A DNA stretch of 64,000 nt from Siphonodentalium dalli. Lineage: Eukaryota > Mollusca > Scaphopoda > Gadilida > Siphonodentaliidae. Position 1 is the first letter of the stretch. Every line of letters begins with the position of its first letter. The stretch spans positions 193,962,052-194,026,051 of the forward strand of contig CP136067.1 in NCBI GenBank assembly GCA_032622095.1, written 5' to 3'. Below, piece after piece: positions 10,681 through 22,200 of the stretch. The translations under genes and the position numbers were made by a program. The notes beneath the pieces were generated by a model, which was given only the letters and a program-made list of their open reading frames with translations, did no database searches and had not been told where the DNA came from.

Positions 10681-10892
10681 AGTACGTCTTTTGAATGGAA
10701 GTCCGTTATAGAAGAACGGTCGAGTGGGACTCAGTCCAAAAATGCACAACATCGATCACTCCAACTGACATCCCTAGCTGCTGCAGCAAACCGATTCAAA
10801 ACTTATTGAATACACAATGATTAACGATGACATCTATATGTAAACGTTACTTTAAAAGAATAGAACTTCACTTAACCGCAGATGTGTCTCCT

Positions 10893-10975
10893 ATATATAG
10901 TACTTCTTCTCTTCAGTCTGATACTTAATTCACTCATTCTTTCTGTTCTATCTCTCTTCTACCCCCCTCTCTCTC
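10893..10975. repeat. Left copy of an 83-bp direct repeat flanking a LINE
   Basis: This runs from ATATATAGTACTTCTTCTCT to the CCCCCCTCTCTCTC tract and recurs at 13152-13236 with only small differences in the C/T tract. The repeats enclose precisely a 5'-truncated LINE, so they look like an unusually long target-site duplication. Confidence 0.65.
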
Positions 10976-13151
10976 AGCGGCCAAACGAGGTGTGATGATT
11001 ACCCTCCACAAAGGCGGAACCAAATCCAAAGATAACTTTGATAATTATCGTGCAATAACCATTCTACCGGCTATATATAAATTATTTGAAAAGGTCATAC
11101 TTACCCGCCTACAAACAAATACTCCGCACTTAATCGCGGTTAGTCCTCTGCAACACGGGTTTCAGAGAGAGGTCAGCTGTATGATGACGTCTTACCTCGT
11201 TCAAGAATGTATCTCCTTCACCAAGGACCGTGGCAATAAATTGTTTGCGTGCCTACTCGATACTCAGAAAGCATTTGATTGCGTTTGGATAAATGGTCTG
11301 TTATACAAACTCCACAAAAGAGGTATCACTGGAAAAATTTGGCAAATTATTCGCTCACTGCTTATCAATATAGAATGTTGTGTCAGGTTCGATCATCTCA
11401 CCTCCAGATGGTTCACTGTGCATCAGGGAACAAGACAAGGTTATATAGTGTCTCCTTTGCTATATATGTTATATATCGATGACCTACTCCAGGAATTAGA
11501 AAATCAATACTATGGCCTTCAAATTCAAGGCATAAACTGTTCTGCCATAACTCAAGCAGATGACACGATGCTGGTCTCTCTTACTAAGGAAGGAATATCG
11601 AACTTGATACGTATATGTTTCCGGTACAGTCAGTTTTGGAGATTTAAGTATAACCCTACAAAAACTGTTATCCTTGTATTTAACGAAACAAAACATGAAT
11701 TTGAAAAATGTAACCGTACATGGTCATTCTGCGAATACTCTACAAATTTGAGAGAAGTGGATTCTGCAATCCACCTTGGAATACCTCTTGCTAAATACAA
11801 ACAAAGTTCACATATGATATATCACCTTTGTGATAAAATACGGCGTAGTTATTTCTCTCTTACCAAAGCAGGCATATATCCTGGTGGTATAACTCCTTTC
11901 AGTTGTTTGAAAATATATAAGTCTATTGTATTAAGTTGTGGCTTGTACGGTTCTGAGATGTTACGATGCTTGTCACAGTCCGATATGATGAAATTAGAAA
12001 GAGTACACCGCATGTGCCTGAAAAACGTGCAGGGGTTACCCAGAGCGACGCGAACAGTGATATAACAGGGTCTTATGGGTCTTAGCTCTGTTGCTAGCAT
12101 CATCGAGAGGAAAAAGCTATCTCTGTTCGGGTAGCTCTGTATATTGTCATCAGACAAAGCTGCAAAACGCATATTCGTTTTCAGATTATACGAGCACCTT
12201 TTTGGTCGCCAAGAGCTACACTCACATATGTCTGACATATACCATATCTTAGCTAAATTCTCTCTTTTAGAGCATGTATATAACTTTGAAATATCTGGCT
12301 TATTCCCTTCCAAATCTGTGTGGAAAAACTTGGTGCAGACTCAAATATCCGAATTTGAAAGGATTTTTTGGATATCTTCTGTGACTACTGACCCGAAATT
12401 ATCAGTATTTGCCACTGCACATCCATCGCTTTGCATATCTCCTCTATGGGTAACATGCAGGGACTACCCAAAGGAAAAATTCACTATCTTACTGGTAGCT
12501 CGCTTGATCGCACATACAGCATATCACGATAGTGGCATTTGTTTAAAGTGTGGCATGTCATACCAATGTCTTATTATGCACATATTTATTGATTGTATCT
12601 TCCTTGCTGAATTACGGAACTGTGTATGGCAGGATTTTCTTGACCAGTTTGGGATTGAGGCCTCCCTGCATGTAGACGGACTGGAAAAGGAAGAGCTACT
12701 GGCCTGCTTCCTTGGTCATCACCCATCTGATATTCCAGTTGATTCGGATTGGAGGGATCTTGTCATCTTTTTTGTCAGAGTGACTGCGAATATTTGGAAA
12801 TTTTATCACATCGAACCAGGCTAGTAGTTTGCTCATCACACCAGTCGATACATACTGTGATCATTTTAACAAAATGACAAATACCTTCTTTCAATATTAT
12901 TATTATGTACTTGTAACTTTAGCACAAGTCACATAATGCGCACTTTGGTACTAGTGCCCATATTAATTGGAAATATACCTTTGTGTCATATTATAATTTT
13001 TCCCTCGTTCACATACCGTGTATAAGTTATTTGACGTGTATATAGAATATTGTTATGTGTATATCTATACATCCAAAACCTTTATGTATATGTTTAGCCT
13101 GTATATATGTTTGTAACTCTTCGTGATATTGGAGGAAATTAAAGTATAATA
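10976..13151 (+). mobile_element. 5'-truncated non-LTR retrotransposon (LINE)
   Basis: The insert lies between 83-bp direct repeats. It begins inside the coding region (no endonuclease domain), holds the RT and C-terminal domains (10992-12824), and ends with about 320 bp of AT-rich 3' UTR (AATTAAAGTATAATA at its end). Truncation at the 5' end with flanking duplications is the mark of target-primed reverse transcription. Confidence 0.7.
10992..12824 (+). pseudogene. LINE ORF2: RT and C-terminal domain, two stops
   Basis: One frame runs through the whole region, broken only by TAA at 12063 and TAG at 12132. It shows an N-terminal RT block (KGGTKSKDNFDNYRAITIL), the palm D (LLDTQKAFDCVW), H-Q-G-T-R-Q-G, S-P-L-L-Y-M-L-Y-I-D-D-L, and the catalytic box as Q-A-D-D rather than Y-A-D-D. 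The later half (12144-12824) has a Cys/His cluster (GICLKCGMSYQC..IMHIFIDC) near the C-terminus. With only two stops it is fairly young. It is inactive because of the stops and the missing endonuclease. Confidence 0.8.
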
Positions 13152-13247
13152 ATATATAGTACTTCTTCTCTTCAGTCTGATACTTAATTCACTCATTCTT
13201 TCTGTTCTATCTCTCTTCTATCCCCCCCTCTCTCTCTCCCCCCTCTC

Positions 13248-13284
<37 letters not shown>

Positions 13285-13290
13285 CCACCC
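13152..13290. repeat. Right 83-bp direct repeat plus CT microsatellite
   Basis: 13152-13236 repeats 10893-10975. A pure CT run (about 13242-13281) follows directly, an expansion of the CTCTCTC at the end of the duplicated target. Confidence 0.7.
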
Positions 13291-14361
13291 AATTTTTTTT
13301 TATTTGTCACCATCCAGACGTTTACAGTCAGATGGGAGAGGACTTATAAAAGCAAGTTATGATTGTTGTCCGATCCCCTCTTCATTCATCCATGTTTACA
13401 TGTATATGTGATGGTATTTGAAAATAATAAATATTGTTTAAACTAAGAAGACATGGTATACATTCGACATAGAGATACTCTTCCCAGTTCTGATCGTGAC
13501 CAATGCACACGAGGAGCTCAAACCGGGCGAAATATGAACACAAACTTCAGTATATATGGTTACGCTGGTGTAAATAAGGTTCGAAGTGACATCTAGTGGA
13601 TGATATATAGGAGAGAATAAACTCTGGGCCCTGATTGGTCAATAGCCTTGTGTGCTTTTTGCATAAACAAAAATCATCACATCTTTTCCCTATGATTTCC
13701 CATAGGTAAAATAGTCATTGGCACAGGAATTGACCCCTTGTAATGAAGTTTGATTTTGTGGTGTGGTCTCAAATATGATATTATTTTTTTAGTGCGGTTC
13801 TGACACTAGTTACGAAAACACAAGATTTAAAAACGAATTCCCTTCTAGACGGACATGAATTTTTTGGCATAAAAAGTTTCCGCAAATGTCAATCTTTCAG
13901 ATTTAAAGAACATTTTGGACCTAGGATTTATATTGTAAACAGTATACGCTAAAACGTTTTCACTGCATGAGGCCTATGGAAAACATTTACACCAGTCACG
14001 TGACCAGTGTAATCATGTGGAACTGAAACGAGGTCTAATCAGAAAATCACTAACAAATAACACACATTTTATTGCGTGCGAGAATTCCGAACTATCACGA
14101 AGAGGTGATGCTTGCCCTTGTTACCCTTAATATCTATTGTTAGAAAAAAAGTATGAATACCTTGTGTAAAGTGATAGTATTGAGTAAATATCACTGTGTC
14201 TGCTGTACTTCTTTTTACTCCGGGTGGCATATTGGACATATTGACACACTGACCAACCTAGCTGCAACAGTGCAAACTAAACACAACGCTATGCTTGCAT
14301 GCATAGGATATGTACATACATTGTACATTATAAATTAAAAGTCGTGCGTTTTCATATCAAG
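13291..14361. other. No gene seen; sequence upstream of GLYAT-like exon 1
   Basis: I see no ORF with family features. The GLYAT-like promoter and any 5' UTR exon would be expected here, but I could not place a TATA box or start site with confidence. Confidence 0.4.
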
Positions 14362-14439
14362 ATGTTACTTCTAGTGGATAGGAGACACCTACAATTAATA
14401 TATTCGGAAGTGGAGAAAGGGCTCCCTGAAAGCTGGACC
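14362..14439 (+). CDS. GLYAT-like gene, exon 1
   Basis: The ATG at 14362 opens 26 codons (MLLLVDRRHLQLIYSEVEKG, then LPESWT) and ends in phase 0 at a consensus donor GTGAGT (14440). Glycine N-acyltransferase-like proteins begin with a short helical segment that ends L-P-x-S just before the first intron; this matches that pattern. The next exon, 39282, also starts in phase 0 and continues the family pattern. The Gypsy element is inserted 88 bp past this donor, in intron 1. A cap site was not identified, and an upstream ATG cannot be excluded. Confidence 0.5.
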
Positions 14440-14527
14440 GTGAGTATATTAAATCAATCAGCAGTCGTTTCGCTGAGTTTGGTTCGTGGTTATTTGTACC
14501 CCTGGTTAATTATGTGGTTCCTGCTAT

Positions 14528-15573
14528 TGTCATAGGGTTACTATGGGTCCATTTATATTATTAAATGTCCTTGAGCCTTTGACATTAAATTTATAAAGTT
14601 AGCCTTGGCAGTATGGGCTCCGTCAATGAATTCTCAGTGTTGGTGGGCAGGGTCTATGGAAAGTTCATATTACCTTTTGTATGTCTTCATATATCATTTA
14701 TTCATTTATCTTTCACAAGAATATTATCATCATCTCCATCAACACGTACAATCGAACATCATCCAGACTGGCATAGTCTGATAATACATCAACGTAGATA
14801 TAGAATATTATATCATAGGCCCTGCAACCAAATGCAAAGATATTACCATTTGCATGATAAGCACGCATATGTGCATACACAAATATATGTTAAAGGAACT
14901 TGAGGAGTTCCTGAAAATACAAGATATGCCAGATATCCAATCTATATCTATTTAATTGAGATATCTACAAACTGGCATCTCAGGTTATCGGGAGATAACC
15001 TCACAAAAGTAATCACATTAAAATATAATTAAAATAGGAAATATACTTTATGTCAAAATGGACAAACTCTATGCTGAACTACTTGAAGACAAAAGTATTT
15101 ATAAAAACATGATTATAACGATAAAATATAGAAACTGTGAACATACCAGTTCAATGAGACATAGGCCACTATGTCAGGATCTGTATACAACGATAGTCTA
15201 AACAACTTGACGACATCTTGACGACAAAATAAACTAAGACTTTAAGACAATAACTTTCCGAAGACAACTTTACTTTCTGATCAACTAATCTAAAACCCCG
15301 CGAAACTGTTTAACCTTTGACAACTTTACGCGCGACCATGTGTCATCCAATCAGCTGCGCGCTTACCTGTACTAATTGACGTAGCAGTACTAGAGCGTTT
15401 AGCATTGGGCTGAAGTGACAGTGATAAGACAGGGACGGATCGAATACAGCAAAGTTGAGAGGGTAAACGGGATGTCGTAAATACCGGTGATATGGATGAA
15501 TATGTTAGCTGCTAGTTGTCAGTATTAACTTGTATTAGTTGTATATAAACTAGGGCTAAATTACACCGTCACA
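14528..15573 (-). repeat. Gypsy 3' LTR
   Basis: In element orientation this is the downstream LTR. It is bounded by TG..CA and, on the minus strand, preceded by the purine tract AGGAGGGAG. Its sequence matches 23789-24834. A 96-codon frame (14613-14903) occurs in both LTRs but has no family features and runs antisense to the element. Confidence 0.93.
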
Positions 15574-15590
15574 CTCTCCCTCCTGTTGGC
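15574..15590 (-). other. Gypsy polypurine tract
   Basis: On the minus strand the sequence CAGGAGGGAG directly abuts the 3' LTR. Its position and purine content fit the primer for plus-strand DNA synthesis. Confidence 0.6.
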
Positions 15591-16605
15591 GAATGATCTC
15601 CGTATCATTCAACTCGAAGCTATAAAATATCAATAAACTCTCACACTCTGAATAAAAATAGTAGAGCACCATCTAAACCACGATGTAATAAATCCAGAGT
15701 TCAAAAACTGAATTCAGAACTAATCTCGAAACCGATTAGCTGAAAGAGAAATGATATGAACACTATATATCACCAGAGTATATAACTAGAAACAAAATTT
15801 TCTTGGAGAACTGGAACCTCAAATAGTTAAACCACTGGATCGTCAGTCGAAAATTTGTCGTGTATCTCTGCAATAATGAGATTATATGTAACACTATCAT
15901 AACCGAAATAAACTGAACATAGAATGCTGTAAGTAATCCATGAACTAGTCAAATCAAACTTAAAGTCACCACTATCGATCCCTGCTAATAACTGAAACTA
16001 TGCCATGAATAATTCAAAACAGCTGGTAAATAATCAGCTGAAAAGTCATGATCTGGTTCACTATTTGAAGTAGACAACATTCACACTGGTCCATCTGAAA
16101 TTTCAATGAGTAAACAAAAACACAAATGTTAAAAACATAATCATAAGTTGAAAGGAACATAATATCACCTCACAGAGCATATAAGAAAGAAAAGAAAAAA
16201 GAATTCCTTGAAAACTGGTACCTCAAATGAGTCGTAGCTCTACACTGGATCGTCAGCTGGAAAACTAGTTATACCTCTGATCGTACGAAGATGACACATG
16301 ATACCTAACAGTACACAATACATATTAAAAGATAATCAATGGACACAACAATATCTGACATATGACACAACATATGTTCAAGGTACATCACAGATTGAAT
16401 GCTCACATTACACGTGAGAGATATCCTAACAAGGCAGTGGATGCCATGTTACAGATAAAAGCACTGTAAAGATAGATAGTCACAGACACAACTGTAACTA
16501 ACCGGAAATATTAATGTTCTGAAAATTGACTGAAATAAACACATGAGTAGACTGAATATGGATACATCTTGCACAGATGAACTGATATCACCTGAAAACA
16601 AGAGT
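15591..16605 (-). other. Gypsy 3' untranslated region
   Basis: About 1 kb lies between the polyprotein stop and the 3' LTR. It is AT-rich with no long ORF, so no separate env-like frame is seen. A related phrase occurs twice on the plus strand (AACTGG(A/T)ACCTCAAAT, near 15810 and 16215), each followed by a CACTGGATCGTCAG(T/C) block, which suggests an internal duplication of about 400 bp. Confidence 0.5.
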
Positions 16606-19600
16606 TCACTTAAGTATTGACTCAAATATTGACTGTAATGCTTCAGGTGAAACTTTGGAAAATAAATGATTTTCCGTAAGATTCTTAATTAACTCATTTT
16701 TGTCTATCATGCTACCTGAAATAGGTTGCAATTTATTGACAACAAAGTCTCCTTTCTGCATCCACGATGGCTTACTCCTTTCTCTTGTCGATCTCCTAGG
16801 CACTGGACTTGGCACACTGGTATCTATATGGGAAGAAATTTCCTCATTACCAGATCTACTAATCACTACATCTGAACGAACACCTGAGGCTACATCATCT
16901 GAAACAAAAGCTACAGTTCTATCACCATCTCCGCTAACTCGTTCTCCATCATCTGCAACAGCTGCAGAAGGAACAATATCATTAATCTCCTCACTATTCT
17001 CAGCCTCTATACGTACACCTGTGGACCTAAGTTCTGTCTGAACGAACGGCTCATGTGTATCTGAAATAAATTCTATCACATTATCTTCACTATGCTCCCT
17101 ATTTGGAGTGTGGTCGTCACCACTGGAAGAAATACCAGGATCCATCCTCGAACGCCGATCGTCATCAGGACGAGGTGGACCTCCATTATCCGCATTACCT
17201 GAAACAAATGAGACACTTGGAACATTTTGCGGAGTAAACATAATCACTGACTCCTCATCACTATCACTAACACGACCATTAAGTCTGTTCTCTTTATGAG
17301 ATTTGTCAACAGTGCCTGGAATATAATCTTTCCTCACAGTTCTTGGTTTAGGGACAGGTCTGACAGGATCTTGTCCAGCTGGAACATCAACACCTTTAGA
17401 AGAATCGGGTTTAACTGTTGGATCATCAACTGGAAGATCAAAAGGAATTGAACCAATAGGTAATAAGTGATTCCTATGTAAAGTTCTGGTTCTACCTGAG
17501 TCATCCTGTAACACAAAAACTGGAATATCACTATTCGGTTGCTCTTTCACAACATATACCTCCGGATCAAATTTATCCGCCAATTTATGCCTGCCATCAA
17601 ATGCTAAAGTTTTGACAAGTACACGGTCGCCTACATGTATAGTAGCGCCTCTCACTTTCTTGTCATAATTCCTCTTATGACCTTCTTGAGACTTAGACAT
17701 ACCACTGGAAGCTAACCTGTAAGATTCTCTAAGTCTGTGCTTAAGGTCAGTAACATAATCACAATATGAACGATCATCATCAGAATCAGATTTATGCAAA
17801 CCAAACATGACATCAATTGGTAACCTTGGTTCTCTGCCAAACATTAACAAATATGGTGCATAACCTGTAGTTTCGTGACGTGTGCAATTGTATGCATGAA
17901 CAAGTGGACCAATAAAGGATTTCCAATCCTTCTTTTGGTCAGGATGAAGAGTACCTAACATTCCTATGAGTGTACGATTAAATCGTTCTGTAATGCCATT
18001 ACCCATGGGGTGGTAAGGCGTAGTCCTAGACTTCTGTATACCACACAGCTGACAGAGTTCTGAAATGACTTGTGACTCAAAATTTGCACCTTGATCACTA
18101 TGTATACGCTGTGGGTAGCCATAATGAATAAAGAAATTATTGAATAAGATATCGGCTGTAGTCTTGGCTGTCTGATTCTTGGTAGCAAAAGCTTGAGCAT
18201 ACTTAGTAAAGTGATCTGTAATAACAAGAACATTTTCATAACCACCTTTACAAGATTCTAAACACAAAAAATCAATACAAACTAACTCAAGTGGCTGTGA
18301 AGTAGAAACTGAAACTAAAGGAGCTCTAAAATTTGTAGAAGTCTTTCTCCTTATACATCTATGGCAATTCTTGATCCAGTTATCTACTATACTGTCAATG
18401 CTGGGGAAATAAAATCTTTCTTTCACCAGAGAAATAGTCCTATCCCGTCCGGGATGTCCAATGTCATTATGCAATGACTTCAATACAAGTCTAACATAAG
18501 AAGAAGGTAATACAAGTTGAGACGTTGAACTACCATTAAAAGTTGACTCTCTATATAAAACACCTCTCTGCAACTTCAACTTCGAAAAATGCCTAAAAAA
18601 AGGAGAATGAGGCAAAGACCTTCTATTCGGACATTTCTTCTGCCTAACTGCTGTCATCCAAAATGATAAAACATTATCTCGCTCCTGTGCTCTCCTCCAA
18701 TCCTTGTAATTCATCTCATCAAGATCATAACCTAATTCATCAACTGGTTTTAATACGTCAGAGTCTACACATAAACTCTCAACAAAAGGCTGCTGAACCT
18801 GTAAAGAGTTACATATAGTCTTTACGGATTCAACTGGAATGAATTCATGATTAAAAGCTGAAGAAGGCTCATCCAACCTAGATAAAACATCTGCATCTGT
18901 ATTGGTCTTACCAGGCTTATAGAGAATATCAAATTTAAAAGCACCAAGGGCTGACAACCATCTTTGACCTGTAGCATCTAATTTAGCTGAAGTAAGTACA
19001 TAAGTTAAAGGATTATTATCTGTATATACAACAAAATAATTTCCATATAAGTAATCATAAAACTTCTCAGTCACTGTCCATTTCAAAGCTAAAAATTCTA
19101 ATTTGTGGGCGGGATAATTCTTCTCTGCGGCAGTAGTACCTCGGCTGCCATATGCTATCACCCGCATCACGCCATCGTCTTCCTGGAGAAGGACACAACC
19201 TAAACCATGTCGGGACGCATCAATATGGATTTCAAATGGTCTGCTATAGTCGGGGTAGCCTAAAATGGGGGGATTTGAAAGACGATCTTTCAAATAATCA
19301 AATGCAGACTGCTGCTCACTTTCCCATTTCCATTTACCTGTAAAAGATGATTTAAGCTTATTCTTTGACTTCTTAACATTAGTGGGTGGGAGTAAATCTG
19401 TAAGAGGTTTAGAAATTGCAGAAAAATTCTTGACAAATATCCTATAAAAACCACAGAAACCTAAAAATTTCCTCAACTGATCTGGATTCTCCGGAGCTGA
19501 CCAATTGACAATTTTGTCAACTTTCTCAGGATCAGTTTCAATTCCATGCTCTGAAACTATAAAACCAACATAAGTACATTTACGTTGAAAGAATTTGCAT

Positions 19601-21603
19601 TTTGAAGGTGCGAGCTTCAAATTACACTGCCTCAATCTGTCAAAAACAGCTTCAAGTCGCTCTATCATCTCTGGAACCGTCTGCGACCAAATAATGATGT
19701 CATCAATATAAATATTGCAGATATTATGGTTTAAACCTTCGAGACAATCCTCCATCATTCTCTGAAATGAACTTGGACTATTGTTAAGTCCAAAAGCTAA
19801 ACGATTGTACTCGTAAAATCCTAATCCTGAAACAGAAAAAGCAGTTCTCTCTTTGTGTTCCTCGGAGATCTCTAATTGATGAAAACCCATTTTCAAATCA
19901 AGCACAGAGAAGTACTTGGCACCTTTGAGAGAATCAAACAACATTTCTGGCCTAGGCAAAGCATAATTATCAGGTATAGTCTGTTTATTGAGTTGCCTGT
20001 AATCAACACAGAGTCTAAGAGCATTAGAACCGCGCTTCCTAACAAGCACAACATTAGAAGAGAATGGACTCCTGGATCTTCTAATAACTCCAGCTGAAAG
20101 TAACTGATGAAGATGATTTCTGACCTCTTCAATCATACTAGGTGGAATGTGTCTTGCACGCTGCTTAAAAGGTGTACTGTCATACATATCAATCCGATGT
20201 TTAATCCTGTTATAAAAACCTAAGTCCAAGTCACTCTGAGAGAAAACATCTGAAAAACTTTTAATAAGTTTCATCCCAGCTTTAAATTCATCAGCTGTCA
20301 AAGAAGATAAGTCAAACTGAAGTTGATCTGTAAATGAAGAACTTGTTTCACCAGACTTAGACTCCTCGGTATCCTCTACTGAAACAGGTTGAATCTGGCA
20401 TATTACAGAGTTAGGAGCAATGCTAATGGTTCTGGAAGAAATGTTGGACAGATGAACATCAATCGAATCATTACTCTTGCAATCATATTTAACAACGTAC
20501 GGACATATTTCTAAAAAATCAAATCGACTATCATCTGGAAGTGGTTGCAAAATTGCACATGTAGGCTGATATGGCATCTTGTGATCAATAAAACCTGAAA
20601 GAACTTTCTTTGTGTTTGGATGAAGGATCACATGCTGATTTTCTGCAGATTTAACCTGCCCTAAAACAAAATTATTCTTTGCAAGGTTCCTTTCTCTGAA
20701 TGTCATACAGCGGAATGACATATACCATGGAGAAGACAGATTAGATACCTGCAAAAACTTGGAACCATGCTGCTGCTTACAAATCTCCATGAAATCAGCT
20801 AACACATTTGTACCTAACAACACTGGAACTGAAAAGTTATAATTGCTATTTGGCACTACAAGAAAAATACAATCTCTTGTCGCATTCCGAGTAAACTCAG
20901 AAACTGTCACTGGACAGTCTATGTACCCTAGGTACGGAAGACTTTTACCATCTCCACACTCAATGTTCAGGATCTGGTTTAGAGGCTGAATTGGGGACTT
21001 TGACAAAAATGAAGTATAAAACCGCTCTGAAATAGTACTGACTGTGCTCCCTGTATCAAGAAGTGCTTTTGTATTAAAGCCAGCAACTTGAACTTCAGTC
21101 TCTGCGGGACTTCCACTTAAACCAGAAGGATCCTGTAAATTAAGATTCATGGACTGCTGCTGAGGTCTGGAAGAATGACTATTATAAGTCTGTTTGGCTC
21201 TGCCCCTATTCCAGTACCTGAAATTCCTACAACCTCTAGCAAAATGTGAGTCCTCTCCACATTTATAACAACCTACAAATTGTCTGGAACAATTTATATC
21301 ATCTTGCAACCTGTCATTAGAAGGATGATTAAAATCATTCACTTCATGAGCATCTCTCTGAGAACCTTTATAGTTCTGTGACCTCTTCTGCTTATACCGT
21401 CTACGCCTAGAATAAGTGTTATTATAATCATAACCATTATTATAATAATTGGTGTAATAGGCATTCTCATTCTGCATTTCCATCTCCTGCTCCTCCTTGA
21501 GTCTTTCAATCTGTTCCCTTAATTTACCAATCTGAGCTGTAATCTTATCTAATAACTCATCGTTCCGCTCCATTGACTGTAAGTCATCAACACCGGCCAT
21601 CAT
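16606..21603 (-). CDS. Gypsy polyprotein: zinc knuckle, protease, RT, RNase H, integrase
   Basis: A single 1665-codon frame. Residues 10-45 form a charged helix (likely coiled coil). A CCHC zinc knuckle spans 112-125 (C-x2-C-x4-H-x4-C). The aspartic protease site D-T-G-S is at 183-186. RT covers about 480-690 with Y-I-D-D at 632-635. RNase H follows, with acidic residues near 795 and 862. Integrase has H1045-x4-H1050, C1080-x2-C1083 and a D1111, D1170, E1206 triad with 35 residues between the last two. The last 280 residues are Ser/Asp-rich and end in a basic segment; no chromodomain is seen. There is little room for a capsid domain before the zinc knuckle, so Gag appears reduced or supplied elsewhere. 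Confidence 0.93.
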   Translation of the reverse strand: MMAGVDDLQSMERNDELLDKITAQIGKLREQIERLKEEQEMEMQNENAYYTNYYNNGYDYNNTYSRRRRYKQKRSQNYKGSQRDAHEVNDFNHPSNDRLQDDINCSRQFVGCYKCGEDSHFARGCRNFRYWNRGRAKQTYNSHSSRPQQQSMNLNLQDPSGLSGSPAETEVQVAGFNTKALLDTGSTVSTISERFYTSFLSKSPIQPLNQILNIECGDGKSLPYLGYIDCPVTVSEFTRNATRDCIFLVVPNSNYNFSVPVLLGTNVLADFMEICKQQHGSKFLQVSNLSSPWYMSFRCMTFRERNLAKNNFVLGQVKSAENQHVILHPNTKKVLSGFIDHKMPYQPTCAILQPLPDDSRFDFLEICPYVVKYDCKSNDSIDVHLSNISSRTISIAPNSVICQIQPVSVEDTEESKSGETSSSFTDQLQFDLSSLTADEFKAGMKLIKSFSDVFSQSDLDLGFYNRIKHRIDMYDSTPFKQRARHIPPSMIEEVRNHLHQLLSAGVIRRSRSPFSSNVVLVRKRGSNALRLCVDYRQLNKQTIPDNYALPRPEMLFDSLKGAKYFSVLDLKMGFHQLEISEEHKERTAFSVSGLGFYEYNRLAFGLNNSPSSFQRMMEDCLEGLNHNICNIYIDDIIIWSQTVPEMIERLEAVFDRLRQCNLKLAPSKCKFFQRKCTYVGFIVSEHGIETDPEKVDKIVNWSAPENPDQLRKFLGFCGFYRIFVKNFSAISKPLTDLLPPTNVKKSKNKLKSSFTGKWKWESEQQSAFDYLKDRLSNPPILGYPDYSRPFEIHIDASRHGLGCVLLQEDDGVMRVIAYGSRGTTAAEKNYPAHKLEFLALKWTVTEKFYDYLYGNYFVVYTDNNPLTYVLTSAKLDATGQRWLSALGAFKFDILYKPGKTNTDADVLSRLDEPSSAFNHEFIPVESVKTICNSLQVQQPFVESLCVDSDVLKPVDELGYDLDEMNYKDWRRAQERDNVLSFWMTAVRQKKCPNRRSLPHSPFFRHFSKLKLQRGVLYRESTFNGSSTSQLVLPSSYVRLVLKSLHNDIGHPGRDRTISLVKERFYFPSIDSIVDNWIKNCHRCIRRKTSTNFRAPLVSVSTSQPLELVCIDFLCLESCKGGYENVLVITDHFTKYAQAFATKNQTAKTTADILFNNFFIHYGYPQRIHSDQGANFESQVISELCQLCGIQKSRTTPYHPMGNGITERFNRTLIGMLGTLHPDQKKDWKSFIGPLVHAYNCTRHETTGYAPYLLMFGREPRLPIDVMFGLHKSDSDDDRSYCDYVTDLKHRLRESYRLASSGMSKSQEGHKRNYDKKVRGATIHVGDRVLVKTLAFDGRHKLADKFDPEVYVVKEQPNSDIPVFVLQDDSGRTRTLHRNHLLPIGSIPFDLPVDDPTVKPDSSKGVDVPAGQDPVRPVPKPRTVRKDYIPGTVDKSHKENRLNGRVSDSDEESVIMFTPQNVPSVSFVSGNADNGGPPRPDDDRRSRMDPGISSSGDDHTPNREHSEDNVIEFISDTHEPFVQTELRSTGVRIEAENSEEINDIVPSAAVADDGERVSGDGDRTVAFVSDDVASGVRSDVVISRSGNEEISSHIDTSVPSPVPRRSTRERSKPSWMQKGDFVVNKLQPISGSMIDKNELIKNLTENHLFSKVSPEALQSIFESILK

Positions 21604-21699
21604 GATTCAATTTAATGAACAATATGGAAATAATAATACAAATAAACACAATTATTCAAATGAATCAGCAAGTTGTGGTTAAAGTAATGTACTAACCAA

Positions 21700-22200
21700 T
21701 AATTTATTCAAAAATATTTCAAGATCAGCTATCTAATAACTATTGACTATCGTAACCTGTGAAAAAATATTCAAGTCCAATTGCTAATTGAAATCTGAAA
21801 AAAATATTCAAGTCCTAAGTTCACTGTAAATAAATTACGGCTTTAGCATAAAAAGAAGAAATAAATCTCTATGTACGATAACGCAGAAATATCTGGAAAA
21901 AATTTCTAAGTCCGATGAAGTCACCTAATGTCGATGTAAATCGGCTACCGTCTACAAAAAAAAATTCAAAGTACAACCATGTCACCTAATTTCAATGCAA
22001 AAACAGCTGAAAAAAATCTAAGTCGGGCCAAGTCACCTAATTTCCATAATGTCTGACGACGAGCTGAAAAAATTCAAAGTCGAAACTAATCACCTATTTC
22101 CGAACTAAAATGCGAACGAACTGAAAAAAATTCTAAGTATCCTATTTTCAATGTACTGCGGCCACCGTCTTCGGAAAATCTGAAAAATTTTACAAGACAG
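21700..22200 (-). repeat. Gypsy leader: repeated acceptor-like motif
   Basis: In element orientation the 5' leader contains about eight copies of CTTxGAATTTTTTTCAG-type sequence at spacings of roughly 50-70 bp (near 21765, 21800, 21898, 21960, 22012, 22077, 22126 and 22185). Several are linked by a second shared phrase (GAAATTAGGTGACTT). Each resembles a splice acceptor (T-tract plus CAG). They may be degenerate tandem repeats, a splicing feature, or both. Confidence 0.5.

Noticed and set aside
14613-14903. 96-aa plus ORF, identical at 23874-24164
   Set aside because: It lies within the Gypsy LTRs, antisense to the element. Identity only reflects LTR identity.
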